From positions 1,921,526-1,985,525 of the forward strand of contig NZ_JMIT01000001.1 in NCBI RefSeq assembly GCF_000731675.1: 64,000 nucleotides of DNA, in the 5' to 3' direction. This document shows positions 36,649 through 45,633 of this stretch, one piece after another. Positions within the stretch are counted from its first letter, which is position 1. Each line of letters starts with the position of its first letter. Both the position numbers and the translations under genes were made by a program. The notes under the pieces are model-generated. The model saw nothing but the letters and a program-made list of their open reading frames with translations, did no database searches and was not told the origin of the DNA. The DNA comes from Pseudomonas capeferrum (GTDB lineage Bacteria > Pseudomonadota > Gammaproteobacteria > Pseudomonadales > Pseudomonadaceae).

Positions 36649-37554
36649 ATGCAGCTCACTCGTCACGTCGACGCCAATGCCCACCTTTGCGCGCTGATCC
36701 GCCGCCTCACCACGCGTCCGGGCTTCGTCCCCACCCACCTGCCCCAGGTTCAGGTGCTGAGCTGGGACCACTATGTGGCCAGCAGCCCGCAGATCTACGA
36801 GCCGAGCCTGATGATCCTGGCCCAGGGCAGCAAACTCGCGCGCCTGGGGCCACGCACCCTGGAGTACGGCGCCGGCCACTACCTGGTCCAGGCGCTGTCG
36901 GTGCCGTTCATGTGTGAAACCTTTGCCACCGGTGATGCGCCTCTGTTGGGCGTGGCGGTGGACATTGACCGTGGCGTGCTCGGTGAACTGGTGCAAAGCA
37001 TGGACCTGGCCCCGGATGCCGCCGTACAGGCGCAGACCCCGCAGTCGATGACGTCGGCGGCCCTGGATGCGCCCATGCGCGACAGTGTCGAGCGGCTGCT
37101 GCAGTGCCTGCAGGACCCGCTGGATGCCAAGGTGCTCGGCCCGGCACGGGTGCGCGAAGTGCTGTATACCGCGCTGCGCGGCCCGCAGGCCGGGGTGCTG
37201 CGGGCACTGGTCGAGCAGCAGGGGCATTTCGCCCGCATCGGCGCCGCCCTCGCCCACCTGCGCGAACACTACACCGAGCCACTGAGTGTCGAGGCACTGG
37301 CTGCGCGTGCCAACATGAGCGTGTCGACCTTCCACGAACACTTCAAGCGCTGCACCGACATGGCGCCGATGCAGTACCTCAAGCGCCTGCGGCTGCTCAA
37401 GGCGCAGCAGATCCTGATTGGTGAGGGCCTTGGCGTGGCGCAGGCGGCGCACCGGGTGGGGTACCAGAGCACCTCGCAGTTCAGCCGCGAGTACAAGCGC
37501 CAGTTTGACCGCAGCCCTGGGGATGAGACGGCTTATCAGAGCTTGCCGGTTTAG
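36649..37554 (+). CDS. AraC-family regulator (AraC_N type)
   Basis: A 301-residue regulator with the AraC N-terminal domain found next to alcohol dehydrogenases (EPSLMILAQGSKLARLGPRTLEYG, PFMCETFATGDAPLLGVAVDID) and a C-terminal double helix-turn-helix (SVEALAARANMSVSTFHEHF, VAQAAHRVGYQSTSQFSREY). I prefer the ATG at 36649; ATGs at 36613 and 36616 are alternatives but lack a ribosome site. It is divergent from the zinc alcohol dehydrogenase, its probable target. Confidence 0.92.
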   Translation: MQLTRHVDANAHLCALIRRLTTRPGFVPTHLPQVQVLSWDHYVASSPQIYEPSLMILAQGSKLARLGPRTLEYGAGHYLVQALSVPFMCETFATGDAPLLGVAVDIDRGVLGELVQSMDLAPDAAVQAQTPQSMTSAALDAPMRDSVERLLQCLQDPLDAKVLGPARVREVLYTALRGPQAGVLRALVEQQGHFARIGAALAHLREHYTEPLSVEALAARANMSVSTFHEHFKRCTDMAPMQYLKRLRLLKAQQILIGEGLGVAQAAHRVGYQSTSQFSREYKRQFDRSPGDETAYQSLPV

Positions 37555-37608
37555 TTGCGGGGGGAATGTGTGGGGTGTTCAGGTGCCTGGCTGGGGATGT
37601 GTGGGGGA

Positions 37609-37873
37609 GCGGATATCGAGCGCCGCCCGCGCGGCGCTTCGCGGGGCAAGCCCGCTCCCACTGTCTACCTTCGGCCAATTATGCCTGTGGCATCTTCACT
37701 GTCCGCCTTGTGTGCCCGACTCGATATTGAGGCGGGTGCTGTTTGCTTCACCTCAACCTCATGCCATGCACCAAGGCTGGCAGTGGAAATGTAACTGACA
37801 GCACTGGCCGGAGGTAGACAGTGGGAGCGGGCTTGCCCCGCGAAGCGCCGCGCGGGCGGCGCTCGATATCCGC
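37609..37873. repeat. Perfect 62-bp inverted REP pair in a 430-bp non-coding region
   Basis: 37609-37670 and 37812-37873 are exact reverse complements (62 of 62 bases), and similarity continues inward for about 10 more bases with a few mismatches. The arms contain the pseudomonad REP core GGGGCAAGCCCGCTCCCA. About 141 bp lie between them. I see no gene, transposase or target duplication in 37555-37984; the 3' end of the gap holds the ECF sigma promoter. This is a REP doublet (BIME-like). Confidence 0.85.
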
Positions 37874-37949
37874 CCCACCGCCAAACCCAGCCGTACACCC
37901 CGAAGACCCACGCCCCCATTGCTACCCACCAGACTCCCCAGTTACCATT

Positions 37950-37968
37950 GAGAACGATTCACACTCAC
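37950..37968 (+). promoter_or_regulatory. Fur-box-like site before ECF sigma gene
   Basis: The 19-mer starting GAGAACGATTCACAC agrees with 11 of 19 positions of the Fur consensus and lies 17 bases before the sigma-factor start. FecI-type sigma genes are commonly Fur-repressed. The match is weak, so the call rests partly on context. Confidence 0.35.
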
Positions 37969-37984
37969 AACTGGATGCCAGGCG

Positions 37985-38491
37985 TTGGACAGCACCTCGA
38001 CCCGCAAGCTGGGCTTCTTCTTCAGCGACCATCACCGCTGGCTGCTCCAACACATCTTCAAACGCCTGCGCAATCGCGCCGACGCCGAAGACACTGCGGC
38101 CGAAGCGTTCTGCCAGATGCTCGGCGCGCGTGTCGACCCGGACAGCATCCAGCAGCCGCGCGCCTACCTCTCGACCATCGCCCGGCGGCTGATCTTCGAC
38201 CGGCATCGCCGCCGCCAACTCGAAGAGGCCTACCTCGAACGCTTGGCACTGCTGCCCGAGCCAGTCGCCCCTTCGGCCGAAGAGCAATTGCTGCTGATCG
38301 AGGCACTGGTGGCCATCGATAAGGTGCTGGACGGTTTGCCCGCCGTGGTCAAGGCCACCTTCCTGTTCAGCCAGCTCGACGGCATGAGCTATGTCGACAT
38401 CGCCGCCCGGCTGCAGATCAGTGAACGCACCGTCAGCCGCTACATGAAGCAGGCCCTGCGCCAGTGCTACCTGTGCGAGGTGCAAGCATGA
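37985..38491 (+). CDS. ECF sigma factor, FecI type
   Basis: A 168-residue extracytoplasmic-function sigma factor. Region 2 is at about 10-75 (FFSDHHRWLLQHIFKRLRN, DAEDTAAEAFCQML, RAYLSTIARRLIFD) and region 4 at about 105-165 (VLDGLPAVVKATFLFSQLDG, AARLQISERTVSRYMKQA). No ATG or GTG is available before region 2, so the TTG at 37985 is the best start. It is coupled to a FecR gene (ATGA overlap) and followed by a TonB receptor with a signalling domain: the three-part iron cell-surface signalling arrangement. It should direct transcription of the receptor. Confidence 0.92.
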   Translation: MDSTSTRKLGFFFSDHHRWLLQHIFKRLRNRADAEDTAAEAFCQMLGARVDPDSIQQPRAYLSTIARRLIFDRHRRRQLEEAYLERLALLPEPVAPSAEEQLLLIEALVAIDKVLDGLPAVVKATFLFSQLDGMSYVDIAARLQISERTVSRYMKQALRQCYLCEVQA

Positions 38492-39465
38492 GCGCAGCCG
38501 GCCTGGACCCGATAAGCGAGCAGGCCATCGACTGGATGGTCGCGCTGAAGGCCGGCACGCCAGACGAGGCATTGCTGCAACGCCTGGCCCACTGGTTGCG
38601 CCAGGACCCCGCGCACCAACGGGCCTGGGACCGCTTGCAACAGCGCGTCGGCAGCCCGTTTGCCGCGTTGCGCGCGCTGGACCGGCGCGCCCCCGGGCAT
38701 GCCGCCGATGCGCGCCAGGTCCTGCTCGCCCCTACCCACTCCCGACGCGAAGTGCTAGGGGCCCTGGCTGGCCTGAGCGTCGCTGCTGCCGCAGCCTGGG
38801 GCGGCTGGCGCAGCGACGGGGCGCAAAACTGGCTGGCCGACCTGCACACCGCCAGTGGCGAGCGGCGCAGCTTCACCTTGGCCGATGGCAGCCGCCTGAG
38901 CCTCAACAGTGGCAGTGCCGTCGACCTGGACTTCGATGCCAACCAACGGCTGCTGATACTGCGCCGCGGAGAGCTGTTGATCCAGGTCGCGGCAGACCCG
39001 CTCCGGCCGCTGCGGGTGCGCACGGCGCAAGGGCAGGTGCAGGCATTGGGCACCCGTTTCCTGGTGAGCCAGGAAGCCAACGCCACCCGCGTTGTGGTGT
39101 TCGAGCACAGCGTGCGCGCCAGCCTGCCCGATGGCCGCTGGCAAGACCTGCAACAGGGGCAGGCAGCACTGCTGCGCAGCGATGGCATCCAGCGTCTGGA
39201 TGGCGAGCAACAACAACGCGCAGCCTGGCTGCAGGGCCGCCTGGAAGTGCTCGACGAACCGCTGCATGCCGTGGTCGATGCGCTGCGGCCGTACCAGCGG
39301 GGCTATATCCGGGTAGCGCCAGCGGTACGTGACATACGCGTGCAAGGTGTATTCCCGCTGGACCAGCCACAGCAGGCGCTGGCGGCCCTGGCCGAGGCCC
39401 TGCCGATCAGCGTCGAGCGCTATGGCCCGTGGCTGATGATGATCGGCCCCGAGCACAATAAATGA
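38488..39465 (+). CDS. FecR-family anti-sigma regulator
   Basis: A 325-residue inner-membrane regulator. The N-terminal DUF4880 region (ISEQAIDWMVALKAG, HWLRQDPAHQRAWDRL) binds the sigma factor; one membrane segment near residue 95-110 (VLGALAGLSVAAAAAW) follows; the periplasmic FecR domain (RSFTLADGSRLSLNSGSAVD, GTRFLVSQEANATRVVV) would contact the receptor. The ATG at 38488 overlaps the sigma stop. It carries the siderophore signal from the outer-membrane receptor to the sigma factor. Confidence 0.92.
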   Translation: MSAAGLDPISEQAIDWMVALKAGTPDEALLQRLAHWLRQDPAHQRAWDRLQQRVGSPFAALRALDRRAPGHAADARQVLLAPTHSRREVLGALAGLSVAAAAAWGGWRSDGAQNWLADLHTASGERRSFTLADGSRLSLNSGSAVDLDFDANQRLLILRRGELLIQVAADPLRPLRVRTAQGQVQALGTRFLVSQEANATRVVVFEHSVRASLPDGRWQDLQQGQAALLRSDGIQRLDGEQQQRAAWLQGRLEVLDEPLHAVVDALRPYQRGYIRVAPAVRDIRVQGVFPLDQPQQALAALAEALPISVERYGPWLMMIGPEHNK

Positions 39466-39469
39466 AAAT

Positions 39470-39488
39470 ATTTGTGAAAATCATTCGC
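39470..39488 (+). promoter_or_regulatory. Weak Fur-box-like site before the TonB receptor
   Basis: AT-rich 19-mer with an AATCATT core, 12 of 19 matches to the Fur consensus, lying in the 91-bp gap between fecR and the receptor gene. It could instead be part of the sigma-dependent promoter. Confidence 0.25.
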
Positions 39489-39556
39489 AGACGTGTCCGG
39501 TTTTCGTTTCTCATCCCACCTATCTCCTGACAAGCCACTTCATTCGGGAGAATTCT

Positions 39557-41986
39557 GTGCTCAACCTCTGGCCCCGCGCCCTGCCCCTCGTCGTCGCCCT
39601 GACCAGCCTCAACGCCCATGCCCAGGTGCAGACCCTGGCGTTCGACCTGCCGCCCGCCAGCCTGGCTACCACCCTTAACCGGATCGCGAGCCAGAGCGGC
39701 TACATCATCGCCCTCGAACCGCAACGAGTGCGTGGCAAGCAAGCGCCCGCGGTGGTCGGCCAGATGAGCGCCGAGCAAGCCATGCAAGCCGCCCTTGCCG
39801 GTAGCGGCCTGCAATTGCGGCTCACCAGCAGCGGGCACTTCAGCGTCGCCCCGGCCACCCCTGAGACCGACGTGCTGGAGCTTGGCAGTACCAGCATCAC
39901 CGACAACTACCTGGATGCCACCAGCGAAGGCAGTGGCTCGTACGCAGCCCGTGCGGTGACCCTTGGCAAAGGCACCCACAGCCTCAAGGAAATTCCCCAG
40001 TCGGTGACGGTGATCACCCGTAAACAGCTGGACGACCAAGGCATCACCGACCTGCAGGATGCACTCAACCACACCACCGGGATCGTCGGCGCACAGGGCA
40101 TCGGCCCTGGCGTGGTGGTGACTTCGCGCGGCTTCCAGATCGACGACTGGCAGTACGACGGCGTGCCGATTCCACGCAACACCTACTCGCTGGGCAACTG
40201 GGCAACCCAGGACTTGGTGTTCTTCGACCGCGTGGAGGTGCTGCGCGGCGCCTCGGGCCTGTTGCAAGGCACCGGCAGCCCCGGCGGCGCGATCAACCTC
40301 GTGCGCAAGCGTGGCCAGGCCACCCCGACGGTCACTGTCACCGGCAAGGCCGGCTCCTGGGACCACTATGGCCTGCAACTGGACGCAGGCGGCCCATTGA
40401 CCGCCGATGGGCGTGTGCGCGGTCGGTTTGTCGCTGACGAGGACCAGAGCGACAGTTTCATCGACTACCAGTGGAGCAAATCGCACTCGCTGTATGGCGC
40501 ACTGGACATCGACCTGAACGACGCCACCACCGTGGGTGCCGGCATCAGCTACAACCGCCAGCAGTCGCGGCCGATGCTGCGTGGCATCCCTCGCTATGCC
40601 ACCGGTGAACCGGTTGACCTGCCACGCTCGACCTTCACCGGCGCCCGCTGGAACCGGGCGCAGACTGACGTCACCACCTACTACATGGACCTTGAGCACC
40701 GCTTCGACGACGATTGGACCTTCAAGGCTGCAGCCCTGCGTATGGGCGAAACCAACACGTCCACCCATCAACGGACGCAAACGGTGCTGGAAGGCCTGGA
40801 GCCTGACGGCAGTGGCCTCGAATATGCCGACTGGATCACAGACTTCCACTCAACCAAACTGGGCCTGGACATGAACCTGGTGGGGCACTTCGACACCGGC
40901 CCCCTGGCCCACGAGGTGACCCTCGGTGGCAACTACTCCAAGCTGACCACCGATGATGGTTACTGGCGCACCTTTGGTGGCAATGACAACATTTTCGACA
41001 TCGACCATGATCGCCCCGAGCCCAGCCGCGACAGCTTGCTTGCAACCCCCTTCGGGCGTTCCGAACGCAGCGCCTATGATATCCGCCAAAAAGGCTTGTA
41101 CGGTGCCTGGCGGGTCAAGCCGACTGACCGTTTGACGCTGATTCTGGGGTCGCGTGTCAGTTGGTTCGACTACAGCTATGCCACTACCACTTACCGCGGC
41201 CTCAACCCAGGCCAGGTCAACCCCACCAGCCACATGACCGAAACAGGGGAAGTGACACCGTATGCAGGATTTGTCTACGACCTGACCCGCGAATGGGCCT
41301 GGTACGCCAGCTACACCGATGTCTTCGTCCCGCAGACCGAGCGCGCCCTCGGCAATGCCCCTCTCAAGCCGGTGATCGGCAGCAACTACGAAACGGGCCT
41401 GAAGGGCGAGTTGCTGGACGGCCGGGTCAACGCCTCGCTGGCGCTGTTCCGCTACGACCAGGAAAACCGCGCGGTTACCGACGTGGCCTCGGGCTTTGCC
41501 TGTGATGGCGGGTACTGCTCCACCGCGGCGGGCAAGGTGCGCAGCCAGGGCATCGAGGCCGAGATCAGCGGCGAGGTGCTCAGCGGCCTGCAACTGTTCG
41601 CAGGTTATACCTACAACACCACCAAGTTCCTCGACGACCCAGATAACGAAGGCCGCGTATTCAGCCAGTGGACCCCCAAGCACATGCTGCGCGCCTGGGC
41701 CGACTACACCCTGCCGCTGGACAGCCAGCGCTGGAGCACCGGCCTGGGCTTCACCAGCCAAAGCCACACCTTGGGCTACGAGCGCACCTACACCGTGCCC
41801 GGCTACACCGTATGGAGCGCGCGCCTGGCCTACCAGCTGACGCCGGAAGTGAATTTGGCAGTGAACGCCAACAACCTGTTCGACAAGAAGTACTGGGTCG
41901 CCGGCTTCAACCAGCTCAATGGCAGCAACAACTACGGCGAACCGCGCAACTTCATGCTGACGGTCAAGTACACCCCTGAGTTTTAA
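39557..41986 (+). CDS. TonB-dependent siderophore receptor with signalling domain
   Basis: An 809-residue outer-membrane receptor. A signal peptide ends near NAHA (residue 22); residues about 30-95 are an STN signalling domain (TLAFDLPPASLATTLNRIAS). The plug begins near 125 (LKEIPQSVTVITRKQLDDQG, VEVLRGASGLLQGTGSPGG) and the barrel fills the rest, ending NFMLTVKYTPEF. The start is GTG at 39557 with CGGGAG upstream. With the ECF sigma and FecR genes before it, it both imports a ferric siderophore, most like the ferric-hydroxamate/pyoverdine receptor class, and signals its presence. The ligand is not known. Confidence 0.93.
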   Translation: MLNLWPRALPLVVALTSLNAHAQVQTLAFDLPPASLATTLNRIASQSGYIIALEPQRVRGKQAPAVVGQMSAEQAMQAALAGSGLQLRLTSSGHFSVAPATPETDVLELGSTSITDNYLDATSEGSGSYAARAVTLGKGTHSLKEIPQSVTVITRKQLDDQGITDLQDALNHTTGIVGAQGIGPGVVVTSRGFQIDDWQYDGVPIPRNTYSLGNWATQDLVFFDRVEVLRGASGLLQGTGSPGGAINLVRKRGQATPTVTVTGKAGSWDHYGLQLDAGGPLTADGRVRGRFVADEDQSDSFIDYQWSKSHSLYGALDIDLNDATTVGAGISYNRQQSRPMLRGIPRYATGEPVDLPRSTFTGARWNRAQTDVTTYYMDLEHRFDDDWTFKAAALRMGETNTSTHQRTQTVLEGLEPDGSGLEYADWITDFHSTKLGLDMNLVGHFDTGPLAHEVTLGGNYSKLTTDDGYWRTFGGNDNIFDIDHDRPEPSRDSLLATPFGRSERSAYDIRQKGLYGAWRVKPTDRLTLILGSRVSWFDYSYATTTYRGLNPGQVNPTSHMTETGEVTPYAGFVYDLTREWAWYASYTDVFVPQTERALGNAPLKPVIGSNYETGLKGELLDGRVNASLALFRYDQENRAVTDVASGFACDGGYCSTAAGKVRSQGIEAEISGEVLSGLQLFAGYTYNTTKFLDDPDNEGRVFSQWTPKHMLRAWADYTLPLDSQRWSTGLGFTSQSHTLGYERTYTVPGYTVWSARLAYQLTPEVNLAVNANNLFDKKYWVAGFNQLNGSNNYGEPRNFMLTVKYTPEF

Positions 41987-42010
41987 GCAGCAGAACGTTC
42001 CGAGCAGGCG

Positions 42011-42556
42011 TCAGTCGGCCATCGGCCATTGCGCAAGCGGCCAGTAAACGCCCTTGCGCGACTCGTACAGGGTGAAATGCCGCGCGGCCAGGAAGAACTC
42101 CGGGGCGCTGGCGGCCTCTGGCGGCTGGCCGCGATAGTCCCTGGACAAGGTCAGGTGCGGGCGGTACTCGCGGCTCGCCGCCTCCAGGCCCAAGGGCAGC
42201 AGCGCCTGCTGCAAGCCATAGACCAGCTGCAACAAGGCCGGCGGCGTTTGTTGCGGCTCAAGCACCAGGGCGCCGGCGCGCGGCCACACCTGCAAGCGGT
42301 CAAGCAACAGGCGCGGCGGCGCAGCCGGGCGCTTGAGCACGTCGACCGCAGCGCAGATCGCCGGCACCAGGGCAGTGTCCACATCCCCCAAAAACAGCAG
42401 CGTCACATGGAAGTTGTCGGCCGGTACCGGCTTGCCGCTGCGCAGGTTCAAGCCGCGCCGCCACTGGGCCAGGGCACGGCGCTGGGCATCGCTGACCGGC
42501 AAGGCGAAAAACAGCCGTTTGAAGGGGGCGCCACTGGCGCGAGCGTCCTGAACCAT
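42011..42556 (-). CDS. thpR: RNA 2',3'-cyclic phosphodiesterase (2H family)
   Basis: A 181-residue 2H phosphoesterase (LigT/ThpR). Both signature motifs are visible: HVTL in DNFHVTLLFLGDV near residue 50, and HLTL in EYRPHLTLSRDYRG near 133. It starts KRLFFALPVSDAQRRAL, typical for the family. It hydrolyses 2',3'-cyclic phosphates at RNA ends. Divergent from lpxO, convergent with the TonB receptor; no operon partner. Confidence 0.92.
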   Translation of the reverse strand: MVQDARASGAPFKRLFFALPVSDAQRRALAQWRRGLNLRSGKPVPADNFHVTLLFLGDVDTALVPAICAAVDVLKRPAAPPRLLLDRLQVWPRAGALVLEPQQTPPALLQLVYGLQQALLPLGLEAASREYRPHLTLSRDYRGQPPEAASAPEFFLAARHFTLYESRKGVYWPLAQWPMAD

Positions 42557-42713
42557 GTGATCTCCTTGGCGTGAATCGTTTGCGCAAGCGCTAGGCCATT
42601 ACACCTAAGTCGCGCGGTAGTCACGTAACAATAAGTACAAACTGCCCCCATGATTGTTTATGCTGGCGAGCTTATGCCATGGCGCATGGCCATTTTTCGA
42701 CAAGTAAACGTCC

Positions 42714-43613
42714 ATGAAAATTGCACTCGTACTCCTTTTCGTTCTCTCGATCGCCTATGTTCACCTGCGCGGTCGGGTTCGTCACAAGCTGACTCGCCAA
42801 CTGGGCGACCACTCCAGCTTCCTGGCGCCGGTCAACAGCTTCCTTTACCTGTTTTCCAAGCACCCGGCCAAACCTTACCTGCCGGTCGAGGCCTTCCCTG
42901 AACTGCAACCGCTGCAGGATCACTGGCAGGAAATCCGTGCCGAGGCTCAGCAGTTGCTGCACGTGGGCGAAATCAAGAAGTCCGAGAATTATGACGACGT
43001 GGGCTTCAACTCGTTCTTCAAGACCGGCTGGAAGCGCTTCTACCTGAAGTGGTACGGCGAAAGCCACCCGTCTGCCATGGCCCTGTGCCCGCGTACCACC
43101 GAGTTGCTGCAAGGTATCGGCACGGTCAAGGCGGCGATGTTCGCCACCCTGCCACCGGGCGCCAAGCTGGTGCGCCACCGCGACCCGTATGCCGGGTCCT
43201 ACCGCTACCACCTGGGCCTGGACACGCCGAACGACGACGGCTGCTACATCGATGTGGACGGCGAGAAGTATTCGTGGCGCGACGGTGAGGGGGTGATCTT
43301 CGATGAAACCTACATCCACTACGCCGCCAACACCACCGAGCACAACCGCATCATTCTGTTCTGCGATGTCGAGCGCCCGCTCAAGTACCGCTGGGCAACC
43401 GCATTCAACCGATGGTTCAGCCGCAACGTCATGGCTGCCGCTGCCGCGCCCAACGATGCCAACGACAAGACCGGCGGCATCAACCGGCTGTTCACCCGCA
43501 TCTACAAGATCCGAGAGCGCGGCAAGGCGCTGAAAAAGCGCAACCGCATGCGCTACTACCTGGAGAAGTGGGCGGTGGTGGCAGCGCTGGTACTGGTGTT
43601 TATCTACATCTGA
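42714..43613 (+). CDS. lpxO: Lipid A hydroxylase LpxO
   Basis: A 299-residue aspartyl/asparaginyl-hydroxylase-type enzyme anchored by hydrophobic ends (IALVLLFVLSIAYV at the start, WAVVAALVLVFIYI at the end). The Fe/2-oxoglutarate site shows VRHRDPYAGSYRYHLGL and later ETYIHYAANTTEHNRIIL. Length and both termini match LpxO, which 2-hydroxylates secondary acyl chains of lipid A at the inner membrane. It is monocistronic; a large inverted repeat follows its stop. Confidence 0.93.
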   Translation: MKIALVLLFVLSIAYVHLRGRVRHKLTRQLGDHSSFLAPVNSFLYLFSKHPAKPYLPVEAFPELQPLQDHWQEIRAEAQQLLHVGEIKKSENYDDVGFNSFFKTGWKRFYLKWYGESHPSAMALCPRTTELLQGIGTVKAAMFATLPPGAKLVRHRDPYAGSYRYHLGLDTPNDDGCYIDVDGEKYSWRDGEGVIFDETYIHYAANTTEHNRIILFCDVERPLKYRWATAFNRWFSRNVMAAAAAPNDANDKTGGINRLFTRIYKIRERGKALKKRNRMRYYLEKWAVVAALVLVFIYI

Positions 43614-43636
43614 CGCTTCGGCGTGGGTGCTGTCGT

Positions 43637-43752
43637 TGTAGGAGCGGCCTTGCGTCGCGAACGGGCTGCGTAGCGGCCCCTGGGTACTTGCAGTGACGTT
43701 GAAATACAGGGGCCGCTACGCAGCCCGTTCGCGACGCAAGGCCGCTTCTACA
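43637..43752. repeat. Inverted REP-type repeat after lpxO
   Basis: Arms 43637-43682 and 43707-43752 are 46 bases each and complementary at all but one position, with a 24-base loop. They begin TGTAGGAGCGGCCTTGCG, the same start as the repeat at 59797, so both belong to one dispersed REP family. It can also act as a terminator for lpxO. Confidence 0.85.
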
Positions 43753-43826
43753 CAGACAGCACACAGGCATCCTTAACATCGACTAGCCTGAAAGCTCCAC
43801 TCGCAACCCTTCCCAAGGTGAAGACG

Positions 43827-44171
43827 ATGAGCATGATGGACTGGGACGCCTACCGTAAGCAGTTGATGGCCGGCATCGGCGACCTCAAGCAGTTGTCCCC
43901 CGACACCGTGGCCGGCTACATGACCGCCAGCGGTGCGGGCGCCAAGACCAACCACCTGGACGCCAAGACCCGTGAGCTGATCTCCCTGGCAGTGGCCGTG
44001 ACCACCCGCTGCGACGGCTGTATCGCCGTGCACTCGCAGCAAGCGGTGAAACACGGCGCCAGCCGCGAAGAGATCGCCGAGGCCCTCGGTGTGGCCGTGG
44101 CGATGAATGCCGGGGCCGCACTGGTCTACTCGGCACGCGCCATGGATGCAGTCGGCAAGGCCACCGGCTGA
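43827..44171 (+). CDS. Carboxymuconolactone decarboxylase/AhpD-like protein
   Basis: A 114-residue all-helical protein of the CMD/AhpD superfamily. The redox CxxC is in TTRCDGCIAVHSQQAVKHGA with the conserved His six residues on, as in AhpD. The ATG at 43827 has AAGGTG before it; a GTG nine bases upstream is less likely. It probably has peroxide-linked disulfide activity. Monocistronic or paired with the GNAT gene 76 bp after it. Confidence 0.92.
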   Translation: MSMMDWDAYRKQLMAGIGDLKQLSPDTVAGYMTASGAGAKTNHLDAKTRELISLAVAVTTRCDGCIAVHSQQAVKHGASREEIAEALGVAVAMNAGAALVYSARAMDAVGKATG

Positions 44172-44247
44172 GCCCACGCGGCGCATCGCCCTTGCGCGAT
44201 GGCGCCGCGCCACCCAGACTTGGCGGCCAGCCATTGCAGGATCCACC

Positions 44248-44817
44248 ATGAGCCACATCCGCCCCATGACGCTTGAGGACTTCGAGCGCTTCTGGCCCAC
44301 CTTCCAGGCCATTGTCCAGGCCCGCGAAACCTACGCCTTCGACCCCGCCTTGAGCTTCGAACAGGCCCGGCACTTGTGGCTGGAGCTACCCCTGCATACG
44401 TGGGTGCTGGAGGACGCCGGTGAGCTGCTGGGCTCGTACTACCTCAAAGCCAATGCCACCGGCCCCGGTGCCCATGTGGGCAACTGTGGCTACATGGTGT
44501 GCGAGGCCGCACGCGGCCGTGGCGTGGCCCGTGCTATGTGCGAGCATTCGCAGAAGCTGGCGCGTCAGGAAGGGTTTCTTGCGTTGCAGTTCAATTCGGT
44601 CGTGGCCAGCAACGAAGTGGCCGTGGCGCTGTGGCACAAGCTTGGCTTCGACACCGTCGGCCGCCTGCCCAAGGCATTCCGCCACGCCCGCCTGGGCCTG
44701 GTGGATTGCCTGGTGATGTACAAGTGGCTGGCGGATGAGCCCGTGGTGGAAAAACCCGCCTTGCTGATCGGGCGCAAGAATATCGAGGCCCGGGTGTCGC
44801 GGCGGCGCGGGCGTTAA
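44248..44817 (+). CDS. GNAT-family N-acetyltransferase
   Basis: A 189-residue acetyltransferase with the acetyl-CoA motif CEAARGRGVARAMCEHSQ and the later VAVALWHKLGFDTVGRLP typical of the family. The N-terminal helix pair and the C-terminal basic tail (SRRRGR) are the other visible features. The ATG at 44248 has GCAGGA before it. The substrate is unknown. A TAGGAGC hairpin follows (44833-44857). Confidence 0.9.
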   Translation: MSHIRPMTLEDFERFWPTFQAIVQARETYAFDPALSFEQARHLWLELPLHTWVLEDAGELLGSYYLKANATGPGAHVGNCGYMVCEAARGRGVARAMCEHSQKLARQEGFLALQFNSVVASNEVAVALWHKLGFDTVGRLPKAFRHARLGLVDCLVMYKWLADEPVVEKPALLIGRKNIEARVSRRRGR

Positions 44818-44832
44818 TCGTCAACCCCGGGA

Positions 44833-44857
44833 TAGGAGCACGCTTGCGCGGCTCCTA
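44833..44857. terminator. Short hairpin after GNAT gene
   Basis: TAGGAGC and GCTCCTA arms (7 bp) with an 11-base loop, in the gap between two convergent genes; REP-like ends. Confidence 0.45.
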
Positions 44858-44886
44858 CACGTACCACGGCGTTGGCCAATCGCAGC

Positions 44887-45633
44887 TTAGAACGCCAAGC
44901 CGACCTTGAAACCAAACTCGTCACGCTTGAGCTTGGTGTTGTCCGCCACGGGCGAGTCGCCATCGAGCTTGTATTCAGTGCGGGTGTAGTAGACCCCGGC
45001 CTGCACCGGCATGCCGCCCTGCTGGTTCATCAGCAGCGTTACCTCGGCATAAGGGTTGGTGCGGTCCTTGAGGTCCACGCTGTCGCTGCCAAAATCATCC
45101 ACCTTCAGGCGTGCTCGGCCATCGAGGGTATGCCGTGCGCCCACTTCCACACGCAGGGTCGAGGCTTCGAACTGGTGGTTGTAGCCCAGCGCTGCCTTGG
45201 CGAAGGGCGATTTGACGGTGAGTTTGGTGTCCAGGTCGTTGATTTCGGGCTCGAAGCGCGACCAGCTGTAACCACCGCCCACGGTCACGTCGACGAAGTT
45301 GCGGGCATCCAGCGCCGCACGCCAGCCGAGGTCAAGGTCGGCCTGGGCCTCCTTGAGTTTGTTGTCGTTCTTCTTGCCGTACTTGGCCTCGGCACCGATC
45401 TGGTAGATGAAGCCGGATTCGGCGGTCATCTTGTTGCCGAAGGTAGCGAACACACCGCCCTGGCCCAGGTGTTCCTTGTCAGTTTCGCTGCCCCCTTCGA
45501 ACTTGAATTTGTCGTAGGCACCCAGCAGGCCGAAGGTGAACAGAGGGTCGGTGCTGGGCGCGGCGGTGGCCGCCAGGGGCGATGCAATAAGGGCAAGCAG
45601 GCAGGTGTGACGCAGCAGATGACGAGCGGACAT
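44887..45633 (-). CDS. Putative outer-membrane beta-barrel protein
   Basis: A 248-residue exported protein with a signal peptide ending in TAAP (about residue 27 from the ATG at 45633). The mature part is rich in alternating strands (FTFGLLGAYDKFKFEG, VDVTVGGGYSWSRFEP, EFGFKVGLAF with a terminal Phe), typical of a small outer-membrane barrel. GGAG precedes the 45633 ATG; an ATG at 45648 lacks one. I do not recognise the family. It is divergent from the acyltransferase gene with a palindrome between them. Confidence 0.75.
   Translation of the reverse strand: MSARHLLRHTCLLALIASPLAATAAPSTDPLFTFGLLGAYDKFKFEGGSETDKEHLGQGGVFATFGNKMTAESGFIYQIGAEAKYGKKNDNKLKEAQADLDLGWRAALDARNFVDVTVGGGYSWSRFEPEINDLDTKLTVKSPFAKAALGYNHQFEASTLRVEVGARHTLDGRARLKVDDFGSDSVDLKDRTNPYAEVTLLMNQQGGMPVQAGVYYTRTEYKLDGDSPVADNTKLKRDEFGFKVGLAF

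Noticed and set aside
37555..37984. Insertion sequence or small gene in the 430-bp gap
   Set aside because: The inverted arms are REP units far apart with no transposase between them, no target duplication, and no plausible coding frame with a ribosome site.
39407..40849. Long minus-strand frame opposite the TonB receptor
   Set aside because: The receptor reads through cleanly with STN, plug and barrel; the antisense frame has no start context or family features.
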